A DNA stretch of 14,206 nucleotides from Ilumatobacteraceae bacterium. GTDB taxonomy: Bacteria; Actinomycetota; Acidimicrobiia; Acidimicrobiales; Ilumatobacteraceae. Below the pieces are notes generated by a model. The model had not been told where the DNA came from. It was given only the letters and a program-made list of their open reading frames with translations, and made no database searches. Each line of letters starts with the position of its first letter. Position 1 is the first letter of the stretch. This document shows, one piece after another, positions 6,486 through 13,738 of the stretch. The DNA lies in contig JAIOXC010000025.1 in NCBI GenBank assembly GCA_021741795.1, forward strand, positions 1-14,206, in the 5' to 3' direction. Both the position numbers and the translations under genes were made by a program.

Positions 6486-7406
6486 TTAGCGCTTCAGCAA
6501 ATTTTTCAACACTTCGCGAGTGTCGTGGGCTTCGTCTGGTGTTCCACCAAACTCCGCACCAGCAAAGTCGGTCACGCCAAATTCTTGTAGCGTTGCCACT
6601 CTGTCAAACACTTCGCTTGCCGAACCGATGATGACTACATCTTCGGGGCCCGCCACGCCTTCGTGGTCGAGCATTGCGCGATAGCTCGGCAATTGCCCAT
6701 AGATAAAGAATGTCTTCGCGGCTCGAGCCTTTGCTTCAGCAACATTTTTCGTTACGCAAATTGGTAGCGCTGCGATGATGCGTGGAGCAGGGCGACCAAG
6801 TTGCTCGGCTGCTTGCACAATCGTCGGCACGGTCAGTGTGCGCAATGTTTCTGGCCCAGTGCACCATGTCAGAGTTCCTTGGGTAAATGCTGCGGCCAGT
6901 TTGAGCATCTGTGCACCAAGGGCTGCGACTACAACGCCACAACTTTGTGGCTTTCCCACAGTCAATTCGGCATGAGTGGTCAGTGCCTCACCAGCAAACG
7001 ACACCTTCTGATTGTGAATCAACGGCATCAGGATCGACAGATACTCCTTCATATGACGTACTGGCTTGTCAAACGACATGTTGGTCATACCTTCAACAAC
7101 AACTTTGTGTCCAAGGCCAATTCCAAGAGTGAGTCGCCCACCCGCTGCTTGGTTTGCTGTGAGGGCCTGCTGGGCCAACATCATTGGGTGACGCGGATAT
7201 ACAGGAATCACGCTGGTACCGAGTTCGATGCGCGGTACTTCACGGCCAACAACGCTCAATGTGGAAAGTGCATCTAACCCAAAAATCTGTGACTGCCAGT
7301 ATGAAGCGAACCCATCGCGCTCGGCCTGAGCAGCTTCGGCAACAACACCATCAATGGTGCTGTCGTTGTTTGACCCAAATATTCCAATGTTCATCTGTTT
7401 TGTCAT
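6486..7406 (-). CDS. LLM-class, probably F420-dependent, oxidoreductase
   Basis: A 306-residue luciferase-like TIM-barrel protein. Recognisable are the N-terminal strand MNIGIFGSNND, the helix AEAAQAERDGFASYWQSQIFGLDAL, IELGTSVIPVYPRHPMMLAQQALTANQAAGGRLTLGIGLGHK (about 60-101, the conserved core of the family) and the later VVVAALGAQMLKLAAAFTQGTLTW, where the cofactor usually binds. This form is common among actinobacterial F420-dependent oxidoreductases; FMN use is not excluded. The substrate is unknown. Two in-frame starts are possible: ATG at 7406, used here because a TAGTTT box lies 6 nt before it, or the ATG four codons later at 7394. It is last in the minus-strand array, 26 bp after the SGNH gene. 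Its TAA stop directly abuts the fumarase stop on the other strand. Confidence 0.82.
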   Translation of the reverse strand: MTKQMNIGIFGSNNDSTIDGVVAEAAQAERDGFASYWQSQIFGLDALSTLSVVGREVPRIELGTSVIPVYPRHPMMLAQQALTANQAAGGRLTLGIGLGHKVVVEGMTNMSFDKPVRHMKEYLSILMPLIHNQKVSFAGEALTTHAELTVGKPQSCGVVVAALGAQMLKLAAAFTQGTLTWCTGPETLRTLTVPTIVQAAEQLGRPAPRIIAALPICVTKNVAEAKARAAKTFFIYGQLPSYRAMLDHEGVAGPEDVVIIGSASEVFDRVATLQEFGVTDFAGAEFGGTPDEAHDTREVLKNLLKR

Positions 7407-7412
7407 GCAACA

Positions 7413-7418
7413 AAACTA
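7413..7418 (-). promoter_or_regulatory. Candidate -10 box (TAGTTT) of the LLM oxidoreductase gene
   Basis: TAGTTT is 6 nt before the ATG at 7406, inside the 26-bp gap after the SGNH gene. It could give a separate leaderless transcript. No -35 was recognised. Confidence 0.35.
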
Positions 7419-7432
7419 CATGCAGTCTTGGC

Positions 7433-8308
7433 CTACGGCAGAGTCGTGGAGGTGTCAGGCAACACACCAGCATCAGGCACCGTAGTGTCCGTTATCGCAG
7501 GCACAGTTTCATCGGGCATCACACCTGACACCGGTGCATCCGACTTGAAATAGATCGGCAAGCACTCGCCTTCACGTGTTGGCGCAAACTCAAGTGCTCG
7601 CGCAACTGCCGCGGCAAACACCGACCTTCCGTCTGCTGTCAGATGAACTCCATCTTTGCCTATCAAACCATTGTTCGCAGCGATTGTTCCCCAGTCCAAC
7701 ACTGTCACGTTTGGAAATTCGCCAGCCAATTTCATAATTACGTCGTTGACTTCTTGTTGCCGTGGTTCAAACAGTGCGGTAGTCAGCACCACAAATGGTG
7801 TTGGCGACAATCCCACAAAAATCTGGCGCATCTTGTTTTCGTAATTGGCCTGATTGCCGTCGTAGTTTGTGCCCAAAAATACAACTGCAGTATCCCAGCC
7901 CTCTTCCAGTCGTTGACCCAGCACCTTCAGACCGAAATCTACGAAACTTCCTGATTGCGCCTCTACTTCAACCTTCCAGCCAAGTTGAGTCAATGTGTCA
8001 CACATCTCGTTTCCATAACGACTCGAGGTGCTGGCCATGATCGAGTCGCCGATCATCAGTACGCGCGGTCCACCAACCTGCGGGCCCATCATTGGGCCAA
8101 GCAATTCTGGAAAGTCAATCGTCACGCCCTCAGGCAATGTCACGAGACTTGCAAAGTTTCCGCCAGGAATGCGCCCGACTCCATCAACAACGTTGCTTCT
8201 GTTTGTCAAAAAGTTGACAACACCACAACTGGTCATAGTCATGCTTGAGGCAAAGACGATGGCGACAATCTTGAGCACTCGTCGCCACGTGGGGGTTGGG
8301 CAAAACAT
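7433..8308 (-). CDS. SGNH/GDSL-family hydrolase, predicted lipoprotein
   Basis: A 291-residue exported esterase-like protein. The N-terminus has basic residues (RR, K13), a hydrophobic stretch VLKIVAIVFASSM and a lipobox MTSC with Cys28, so it is probably anchored to the outer face of the cytoplasmic membrane. The SGNH blocks are in order: Ser89 in IGDSIMAS, Gly120 in AQSGSF, Asn148 in FLGTNYD, and the Asp219-His222 pair in DGVHLTADG. This arrangement is typical of carbohydrate or peptidoglycan O-acetylesterase-like domains, but the substrate is unknown. The C-terminal about 35 residues are rich in Thr, Pro, Val and Asp (DTTVPDAGVLPDTSTTLP), a likely disordered tail. It starts 5 bp after mscL, with a TAGAAT box in the mscL 3' end. 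The membrane or wall location may explain its pairing with mscL. Confidence 0.82.
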   Translation of the reverse strand: MFCPTPTWRRVLKIVAIVFASSMTMTSCGVVNFLTNRSNVVDGVGRIPGGNFASLVTLPEGVTIDFPELLGPMMGPQVGGPRVLMIGDSIMASTSSRYGNEMCDTLTQLGWKVEVEAQSGSFVDFGLKVLGQRLEEGWDTAVVFLGTNYDGNQANYENKMRQIFVGLSPTPFVVLTTALFEPRQQEVNDVIMKLAGEFPNVTVLDWGTIAANNGLIGKDGVHLTADGRSVFAAAVARALEFAPTREGECLPIYFKSDAPVSGVMPDETVPAITDTTVPDAGVLPDTSTTLP

Positions 8309-8313
8309 TTGTT

Positions 8314-8742
8314 TTATTCTACGCGATTTGCGCGCAACTCATCTCGAATTGATGCCAGCAACTCATTGGTTGTCTCGGCAGTCTCACCCTTGCGGAAACG
8401 GCCGTAAGCCTTAATCACAAAAAACATCACAACGCCCACCATCACAAAGTTCAGCGATGCAGTGAAAAGCGATCCGACCGGAATAAAACTTCCATTAATG
8501 CTGAAACCTTTATCGTTGAAATTTGGTTGCGTTCCGCCAAACACGGCACCGACGAGCCCGCCCAACACACCTTGGTTATCTTTGCCATCGCCAGCCACGG
8601 CATCAACAATGGTCTTGAAAGCGGCGCCCATCACGAAGGCGACAGCCACATCCACAACGCTGCCGCGGTTGATGAACATTTTAAATTCGTGAACAATGCC
8701 GAACTTTTTTGATTCCTTAGACGTTTTCAATTCTTGAGTCAT
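8314..8742 (-). CDS. mscL: Large-conductance mechanosensitive channel
   Basis: A 142-residue membrane protein, usual MscL size, that opens under membrane tension to release solutes during hypo-osmotic shock. The N-terminal helix and TM1 read FKMFINRGSVVDVAVAFVMGAAFKTIVDAV (about 20-49), the family core, although the usual Asn of RGNVVDLA is Ser here. A periplasmic-side loop (GDGKDNQGVLGG...FNDKGFSINGSFIPVGSLF) is followed by TM2 LNFVMVGVVMFFVIKAY (about 97-113). The C-terminal cytoplasmic tail is charged (RKGETAETTNELLASIRDELRANR), matching the pentameric bundle helix. It begins 9 bp after the molybdoenzyme stop and 5 bp before the SGNH gene. A TAATCT box 6 nt before its ATG uses the upstream stop codon. 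Confidence 0.93.
   Translation of the reverse strand: MTQELKTSKESKKFGIVHEFKMFINRGSVVDVAVAFVMGAAFKTIVDAVAGDGKDNQGVLGGLVGAVFGGTQPNFNDKGFSINGSFIPVGSLFTASLNFVMVGVVMFFVIKAYGRFRKGETAETTNELLASIRDELRANRVE
8316..8321 (-). promoter_or_regulatory. Candidate -10 box (TAGAAT) of the SGNH lipoprotein gene
   Basis: TAGAAT, one mismatch from TATAAT, lies 7 nt before the ATG at 8308. It is formed by the last two codons of mscL and the T of its TAA stop. Confidence 0.45.
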
Positions 8743-8748
8743 AGAAAA

Positions 8749-8754
8749 AGATTA
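8749..8754 (-). promoter_or_regulatory. Candidate -10 box (TAATCT) of mscL
   Basis: TAATCT lies 6 nt before the mscL ATG at 8742. Its first three bases are the TAA stop codon of the molybdoenzyme gene. No ribosome binding site lies in the 9-bp gap. Confidence 0.4.
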
Positions 8755-10734
8755 CTTGGTGGCAAGTTTTTTTATCTGCACTCGAGCGTCGTTAAAACAT
8801 GCTCCGTCTGCCAAATCAGAAAACGTGTCTGGCGCAAATGCATTCGCGGTGAGTCCACTTGCAATACTGCGACGCCATAAACCTTTCGGCATCGCGCACA
8901 CGCCTTCGCGCATCGACGCATCAACTTCAACTTCCACTGCTATCGATGCCCGATCGTTAAACATCGTCACGGTCTCGCCAGTCACAACACCATGCATGCT
9001 TGCATCGGTTGGGTGCAATTTCAGTACGGCCGGTGGTGGCAGGGTGTCTCCAAACATTGAGTTGATTGTGTACGACGTTGAGGGCGTAAGCAAAGTGAGC
9101 GGATGTGCGTCATCGACCAACTGTTCATACTGTGGTCCTGGCATGTCGCTATCCAATTCCCATATCCGCATGCGTTGATCGTTTAGCGATGGAAACACGT
9201 CACGAAACTGAATTGTGCCACCCTCTGGTCGCACAGGGGTTGTGCCACACATCGATTCGTGTACCAGTGTCTCAATTGCTTGTCGCGACGCATCAAACTC
9301 ATCCGCCGAAAAGCCCAGTGCCATGGCAAGCGCCTCTGCCAATTCGCCATTGCTTCGCGACTCGCCCACTGGCTCAATGACCCGACGATTTTCTTGAACA
9401 ACATACGCCCCGTACGAGCCCACAACGTCGTGAATCTCAAAGTGTGTCGTCGCAGGCAGCACAACGTCCGCCAATAGTGCAGTGTCGGTCATCACCTGTT
9501 CGTGCAGCACCACAAAAACGTCTTCGTTTGCTAATCCCTCGAGCATTCCCTGTTGATCCACTGCCGTTACTGCCGGGTTCGCTCCTTGAATCACCAAAAC
9601 CTTGGCTGGCACATGCCACGCGTCGGGCTCGCCGCGCAACACTCGACCAACTCGGTTCATGTTCATCTTCTTCTGCACAGGACGAGCAATTCCATGCGGC
9701 CATTGTGCCAACACGCTGTTGGGGAAACCTCCCGATGTCGAACCATAGATTCCGCTACCAACCGTTCCAAAGTTGCCGGTCAAAGCCCACATTCCAAATG
9801 CAGCCAAATATGCGCTCCCACCATTGCGATTGCGCTCCATACCCAAGCCAACTCGCAGCGTCGCAGGTTTGATAGTTGTCACCAGTTCGGCAAAGCGCTC
9901 GATGTCGGCAACACTCACACCGCAGACTTCACTCGCACGCTCAAGAGTCCACTCGTTGGCTGCCAACAAGAATTGTTCTGTTCCAGTTACGTGCTGTGCA
10001 ACAAAGTTGTTGTCAACTCGATTGTGCTCATTGATCCACCGAGCAACCGCATACCCAAAAATCACATCAGTTCCAGGTCGCAGCGCAATATGCAAGTCGG
10101 CTCGATCGGCTGCACTGATGCGTCGCGGATCAATCACCACTACGACCGCACCATTCTTCTTTGCTTGGGTGATGATTGGCTGTAAATGCGTATTGCTTGC
10201 ACCGGGATTTGCACCCCAGACCACGATCAACTTCGAGTGCACCAAATCCATTGGGTCACTCGACAACATGTCACCGAACACTCGCTCCCATGCTGCAGCA
10301 CTCGTTCCAGCACAGATGGTGTGCTCAATCTCGGGGCACCCCAATCGCTCAAACAGGTGCGGCATTAATCGCTTCTTATCAATACGAGCCGATGACGAGT
10401 TGTACAGATATGGCAGCACACTGTCGGGTCCATATTCGCTGATCGCACCCGAGATTTTGCTCGCCACCAGGGTTATTGCATCATCCCACGTTGCGCTACG
10501 AAACTCTCCAGATCCTTTTGCACCGGTGCGGATCAACGGCGTCATGATTCGCTCTTTCGAATACACGCGCAGCGCATGATGCTTCACTTTTTTGCAGATC
10601 CATCCAGCAGTTAAAGGGTTTGCCTGCTCGCTCATTGGCGCAGCATCTATATCAACGATTTTGCCTAGCTCAACTGTTACTTCAAGCGAACACGAGTCGG
10701 GGCAATCAAGCGGACAAGCGGTGATGATTTTCAT
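8752..10734 (-). CDS. Molybdopterin oxidoreductase family protein (DMSO reductase superfamily)
   Basis: A 660-residue cytoplasmic enzyme with no Tat signal. The N-terminal [4Fe-4S] site is complete: Cys7, Cys11 and Cys15 (ACPLDCPDSC) and Cys47 (GWICKK). The molybdopterin domains follow: WDDAITLVASKI (83-94), TICAGTS with Cys141 at the position of the metal-ligand Sec/Cys in formate dehydrogenases, VVWGANPGASN, VVVIDPRRISAADRADLHIALRPGTD, ALTGNFGTVGSG and VLVIQGANPAV. The C-terminal beta-barrel begins near LLTPSTSYTINSMFGD. It belongs to the CPxDCPDxC branch of the superfamily (formate dehydrogenase/BisC-like), most of whose members lack a known substrate. No electron-transfer partner subunit is encoded beside it. 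Its ATG overlaps the MFS stop as ATGA, so the two are probably co-translated. Confidence 0.85.
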   Translation of the reverse strand: MKIITACPLDCPDSCSLEVTVELGKIVDIDAAPMSEQANPLTAGWICKKVKHHALRVYSKERIMTPLIRTGAKGSGEFRSATWDDAITLVASKISGAISEYGPDSVLPYLYNSSSARIDKKRLMPHLFERLGCPEIEHTICAGTSAAAWERVFGDMLSSDPMDLVHSKLIVVWGANPGASNTHLQPIITQAKKNGAVVVVIDPRRISAADRADLHIALRPGTDVIFGYAVARWINEHNRVDNNFVAQHVTGTEQFLLAANEWTLERASEVCGVSVADIERFAELVTTIKPATLRVGLGMERNRNGGSAYLAAFGMWALTGNFGTVGSGIYGSTSGGFPNSVLAQWPHGIARPVQKKMNMNRVGRVLRGEPDAWHVPAKVLVIQGANPAVTAVDQQGMLEGLANEDVFVVLHEQVMTDTALLADVVLPATTHFEIHDVVGSYGAYVVQENRRVIEPVGESRSNGELAEALAMALGFSADEFDASRQAIETLVHESMCGTTPVRPEGGTIQFRDVFPSLNDQRMRIWELDSDMPGPQYEQLVDDAHPLTLLTPSTSYTINSMFGDTLPPPAVLKLHPTDASMHGVVTGETVTMFNDRASIAVEVEVDASMREGVCAMPKGLWRRSIASGLTANAFAPDTFSDLADGACFNDARVQIKKLATK

Positions 10735-11999
10735 ACGGGGTTTTCTGGAGCATCCAAATCACTAAACTTGTCAATATCCCTTAACGGTTTAAACCCAAAC
10801 CACCACACGGCCACAACGCCAAGAGTAGCAACACCTCCACCGATCACTGCTGCTGGTGTGCCAAATGCTTGCGATGCGACGCCAGACTCAAATGCTCCAA
10901 GCTCGTTTGTTGCGCCAATAAACACGTTTTCAACTGCTGAAACTCTGCCGCGTTTCGAGTCTGGGGTCACTAGTGGAACAATTGATCCGCGAACAAACAC
11001 GCTCACCATGTCGGCCGCACTGAGTATCAACACTGCAGCGAATGCAATCCAATATGTGTGGGTCATACCCAACACAATCGTGCCGACTCCAAAAACACCA
11101 ACAGCAATGAGTAATGCTTTACCAACATTGCGACGCAGAGGCTTGAATGACAAAAACAATGCCATCGCTGCAGCACCGATACCAGCAGATGCTCGCAGCC
11201 ATCCATAGGCTACGTCGCCTACTTGCAATTGTTCTTCTGCAATGGCTGGCAGTAGTGCAATCGCGCCACCAAACAGCACCGCAAAAAGATCAAGTGAAAT
11301 CGCGGCCAACAATATCGGTGTGCGCCTAATGAAATACAGACCTTCCATTGCCGAGCGCAGTGTTGCTTTCTCGTCTGGATCACGCGGTGTCGGTTCACGC
11401 TCAAACTGCACACGCATGATTCCTATGATGCCTACAAAAATCAACGCGCTTGTCGTTGCATACGCAACCCACGGAGCAACGGAATACAAAAACCCTGACG
11501 CTGCTGGTCCTACGATCATCGCCGATGTCCACACTCCTGATGACATCGCAATGATTGGTGGCAAGCCTCCATCGGGTGCAACCATCGGATACATCGCGCG
11601 TGTCGCTGGAGACAAGAATGCACGCGATACACCGAATGCGACAGCAATCACAAAAAACGGCCACACGGCCGTTGGCTCAGAAAGCGAATACACAACAAGC
11701 GCAATCGCGCACAACATCTCTCCCGCAAGCGCTAATGCTGCGACATGCTTGCGGTTGAATCTGTCGGCAACACTTCCGCTCACCAAAACAAGCAGGGCGA
11801 TTGGGCCAAATTCAGCCAAACCCAGCCATCCAATGTCGATTGCACGACCCGTGGTGTCAAAAATATGTTTTCCAAGCGTGGCTGCCTGCAGTGATACACC
11901 AATGTAAAAAGCAAAGCTACTGCCCAACATCCGCCTTACGTTTGTAAAGCGCAGCACATCTCGTGCTGTAAGTTGGCTCGGCTCAGGAGAATTGCTCAT
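10731..11999 (-). CDS. MFS transporter (MFS_3 / EntS-like)
   Basis: A 422-residue polytopic membrane protein of the size and composition of a 12-helix major facilitator. The loop between helices 2 and 3 carries the MFS signature GSVADRFNRKHV (about 75-86). The middle loop is charged (RVQFEREPTPRDPDEKATLRSAMEGLYFIRRTP, about 196-228), dividing two six-helix halves. The later half includes FVRGSIVPLVTPDSKRGRVSAVENVFIGATNELGAFESG, typical of the MFS_3 group that contains the enterobactin exporter EntS. An efflux role is therefore likely, with unknown substrate. It is first in the minus-strand array, overlapping the molybdoenzyme by 4 bp, and is 23 bp from the divergent amidase. A TAGTGT box at 12014-12009 lies 9 nt before its ATG. 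Confidence 0.85.
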   Translation of the reverse strand: MSNSPEPSQLTARDVLRFTNVRRMLGSSFAFYIGVSLQAATLGKHIFDTTGRAIDIGWLGLAEFGPIALLVLVSGSVADRFNRKHVAALALAGEMLCAIALVVYSLSEPTAVWPFFVIAVAFGVSRAFLSPATRAMYPMVAPDGGLPPIIAMSSGVWTSAMIVGPAASGFLYSVAPWVAYATTSALIFVGIIGIMRVQFEREPTPRDPDEKATLRSAMEGLYFIRRTPILLAAISLDLFAVLFGGAIALLPAIAEEQLQVGDVAYGWLRASAGIGAAAMALFLSFKPLRRNVGKALLIAVGVFGVGTIVLGMTHTYWIAFAAVLILSAADMVSVFVRGSIVPLVTPDSKRGRVSAVENVFIGATNELGAFESGVASQAFGTPAAVIGGGVATLGVVAVWWFGFKPLRDIDKFSDLDAPENPV

Positions 12000-12008
12000 A
12001 AGTAGTCA

Positions 12009-12014
12009 ACACTA
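12009..12014 (-). promoter_or_regulatory. Candidate -10 box (TAGTGT) of the MFS gene
   Basis: TAGTGT fits TANNNT and is 9 nt before the ATG at 11999, slightly farther than at the other genes, which would leave a leader of two or three bases. It overlaps the ribosome-site-like AGGGG of the divergent amidase by one base. Confidence 0.3.
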
Positions 12015-12018
12015 GGGG
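12014..12018 (+). promoter_or_regulatory. Possible ribosome binding site of the amidase gene
   Basis: AGGGG ends 4 nt before the ATG at 12023. This is one of the few purine-rich Shine-Dalgarno-like sequences in the window. Its presence implies a leadered transcript whose promoter would lie inside the 5' end of the divergent MFS gene. Confidence 0.4.
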
Positions 12019-12022
12019 AAAT

Positions 12023-13474
12023 ATGACTTCAATCGCTGATGAAACCCAATGGATGGATGCAACTGAGCAGGCTCAACTTGTTCGCGATGGACAGGTCACC
12101 CCACTCGAATTACTTAATGCAACGCTGCAACGTGCAGACAAACTCAACCCTGTCATCAACGCACTCACCTACCGTTGGGACGACGATGCTCGCAAGGTCG
12201 CAGCCTCGCTCCCCAACGACAACACAATGCCGTTTCGCGGTGTGCCATTTATCTTGAAAGACCTCAACGCAACCCTTGAAGGTCAACCCATCTCCAATGG
12301 CAACATTGCACTCAAAAATGCCAATCACATTTCTACGTACACCACCGAACACGTCAAGCGGTTTATCAGAGCAGGTCTTGTCATTTTCGGCCGTGGAAAT
12401 TCGCCAGAGTTTGGAAGTGTTCCCACTACCGAGCCAGAAGCATGGGGAGCAACTCGCACACCGTGGGATACCAGCAGAATCTCTGGTGGGTCAAGCGGCG
12501 GTAGCAGTGCAGCAGTTGCTGCAGGCATCGTGCCTGCTGCGCATGCCACAGACGGTGGCGGCTCCATTCGCATTCCTGCCGCATGTTGCGGTCTTGTCGG
12601 ACTCAAAGTCAGCCAGGGTCGCATCACTGCATCTCCAATGAGAGACGAAACAAATCTTGGCGTCGAACACGTAGTCACGCGCACAGTGCGTGACTGCGCT
12701 GCACTTCTTGATGCAACACACGGGCCGGGTGTTGGTGATCGAGTCATTGCACCTGCCCCATCGCGATCATACTTAAGCGAAGTTGGTGCGCCTGTCGAAA
12801 AACTTCGCATCGGCTTTCTCGATCATCGCCCACTTGCCGGCGACATTGACCACGAGTGTGTCGAAGGTGTTCACAGTGTCGCCAAGCAACTCGAGCAACT
12901 CGGCCACATTGTTGATGCTTCATGGCCGACCGCACTCGAAGACGCGTCGTTTCCACCGCGCTTCACTGCTATTTGGGGAACCAACATGTCTGTTGCTTGC
13001 GAAGCAACTGCAGCGCTACTTGGTCGCGAAGTGACGAGTGATGATTTCGAGCTCGTCAATTGGACAATGGCCCAGTATGCAAAGAACACGTCAGCCACTA
13101 AGTACGCAAGTGCGATTCTCGCTACGTCGCATTACCGACGCGAGGTTGCTCAGTGGTGGGCTGATGGTTGGGACATTCTTGTTACGCCAACAGCAAGTCG
13201 TGTGCCACTCAAGGTTGGACAGTTCGCCAATGATCCCAAAGATCCGATGAAACCAATGAAAGTTGCTAGCGACTTCGTTGCGTTTACTGCTGCATTTAAT
13301 ACGAGTGGTCAACCAGCAATCAGTTTGCCATTGCACTGGACACCTAAAGGAGTTCCGATTGGAATTCAGTTAGTGGCCGCCTATGGCCGCGAAGACATAT
13401 TGTTGCGTTTGGCTGCCCAACTGGAAGTTGCAATGCCCTGGGCACACCGACGACCTGCAATGAAAGATCTCTAA
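12023..13474 (+). CDS. Amidase-signature family enzyme
   Basis: A 483-residue serine amidohydrolase with the full Ser-cisSer-Lys triad. Lys79 is in VPFILKDLN, the cis-Ser is Ser157 in the Gly/Ser-rich ISGGSSGGSSAAVAAG (153-168), and the nucleophile is Ser181 in DGGGSIRIPAA. The 24-residue gap between the two serines equals that in fatty acid amide hydrolase. Downstream are GRITASPMRD and the substrate-pocket part (VTPTASRVPL, NTSGQPAISLPL, GVPIGIQLVAAYGREDILLRLA) of the family. It could be a general amidase or act on a specific amide. It is less likely to be GatA, since no gatB or gatC gene is beside it. Transcribed alone on the plus strand, convergent with the tRNA genes. Confidence 0.88.
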   Translation: MTSIADETQWMDATEQAQLVRDGQVTPLELLNATLQRADKLNPVINALTYRWDDDARKVAASLPNDNTMPFRGVPFILKDLNATLEGQPISNGNIALKNANHISTYTTEHVKRFIRAGLVIFGRGNSPEFGSVPTTEPEAWGATRTPWDTSRISGGSSGGSSAAVAAGIVPAAHATDGGGSIRIPAACCGLVGLKVSQGRITASPMRDETNLGVEHVVTRTVRDCAALLDATHGPGVGDRVIAPAPSRSYLSEVGAPVEKLRIGFLDHRPLAGDIDHECVEGVHSVAKQLEQLGHIVDASWPTALEDASFPPRFTAIWGTNMSVACEATAALLGREVTSDDFELVNWTMAQYAKNTSATKYASAILATSHYRREVAQWWADGWDILVTPTASRVPLKVGQFANDPKDPMKPMKVASDFVAFTAAFNTSGQPAISLPLHWTPKGVPIGIQLVAAYGREDILLRLAAQLEVAMPWAHRRPAMKDL

Positions 13475-13495
13475 CTACTTCGATTGAGCAATGAG

Positions 13496-13568
13496 CAGCC
13501 CCAACGGGATTCGAACCCGTGCCGCCACCTTGAGAGGGTGATGTCCTAGGCCACTAGACGATGGGGCC
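13496..13568 (-). tRNA. trnE: tRNA-Glu (anticodon CTC)
   Basis: On the minus strand the cloverleaf folds in full and aligns closely with E. coli tRNA-Glu: acceptor GGCCCCA with TGGGGCT (first pair a G-U wobble), D arm GTCTAGTGGCCTAGGAC, anticodon loop CTCTCAA giving CTC, and T arm ACGGG-TTCGAAT-CCCGT. Length is 73 nt with discriminator G. CCA is not encoded. It reads GAG codons. Confidence 0.95.
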
Positions 13569-13581
13569 AAGTAGCAATGCA

Positions 13582-13587
13582 AGGCTA
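13582..13587 (-). promoter_or_regulatory. Candidate -10 box of tRNA-Glu
   Basis: TAGCCT on the minus strand lies 13 nt before the tRNA 5' end, a fitting distance for a short 5' leader. A weak -35 TTGCGA at 13608-13603 has a short 15-nt spacer and lies in the putative terminator hairpin. This is tentative. Confidence 0.25.
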
Positions 13588-13594
13588 TCGCGGC

Positions 13595-13621
13595 AAAAAG
13601 CATCGCAAAGCAGCGTGATGC
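13595..13621 (-). terminator. Putative intrinsic terminator after tRNA-Gln
   Basis: One base after tRNA-Gln, the minus strand has GCATC (13621-13617) pairing with GATGC (13604-13600), with two further inner GC pairs across a 2-nt bulge, followed at once by TTTTT (13599-13595). The stem is short, so strength is uncertain. Confidence 0.4.
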
Positions 13622-13622
13622 G

Positions 13623-13694
13623 TTGGGGAGCAAGGAATCGAACCCTGAATAACAGAACCAGAATCTGCTGTGTTGCCAGTTACACCACTCCCCA
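13623..13694 (-). tRNA. trnQ: tRNA-Gln (anticodon CTG)
   Basis: On the minus strand: acceptor TGGGGAG pairs perfectly with CTCCCCA, D arm GTGTAACTGGCAACAC, anticodon stem GCAGA/TCTGT with loop TTCTGGT giving CTG, and T arm CAGGG-TTCGATT-CCTTG (one G-U pair). Length is 72 nt with discriminator A; U1-A72 is typical of glutamine tRNAs. CCA is not encoded. It reads CAG codons. Confidence 0.95.
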
Positions 13695-13708
13695 GAGTGA
13701 CGGCTCAA

Positions 13709-13737
13709 GGATATCGCCGTACCCAAAATCGCCACAA
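13709..13737 (-). promoter_or_regulatory. Candidate promoter of tRNA-Gln
   Basis: TTGTGG (13737-13732) and TATCCT (13714-13709) on the minus strand are separated by an optimal 17 nt. The expected transcription start lies a few bases before the tRNA 5' end at 13694. The -35 matches consensus only in its TTG. Confidence 0.35.
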
Positions 13738-13738
13738 A

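Noticed and set aside
9773..10579. Long open frame (268 codons) on the plus strand
   Set aside because: It is antisense to the well-conserved molybdoenzyme, has no recognisable domain and an irregular Ser/Arg/Cys-rich composition, as expected from a shadow frame.
11242..11907. Open frame of 221 codons on the plus strand
   Set aside because: Antisense to the MFS transporter; Ala/Thr/Asn-rich low-information translation mirrors the codon use of hydrophobic helices on the other strand.
13483..13492. ATTG-AG-CAAT inverted repeat downstream of tRNA-Glu
   Set aside because: Four-base arms with a 2-nt loop cannot form a stable hairpin, and no T-run follows.
13700..13720. Inverted repeat ACGGC...GCCGT between the DUF218 gene and tRNA-Gln
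   Set aside because: The stem has five pairs with an 11-nt loop and no T-run on either side, and it overlaps the probable tRNA promoter; not supported as a terminator.
13475..13735. Open frame of 86 codons on the minus strand
   Set aside because: It runs through both tRNA genes, whose cloverleaves are complete, so it is not a protein gene.
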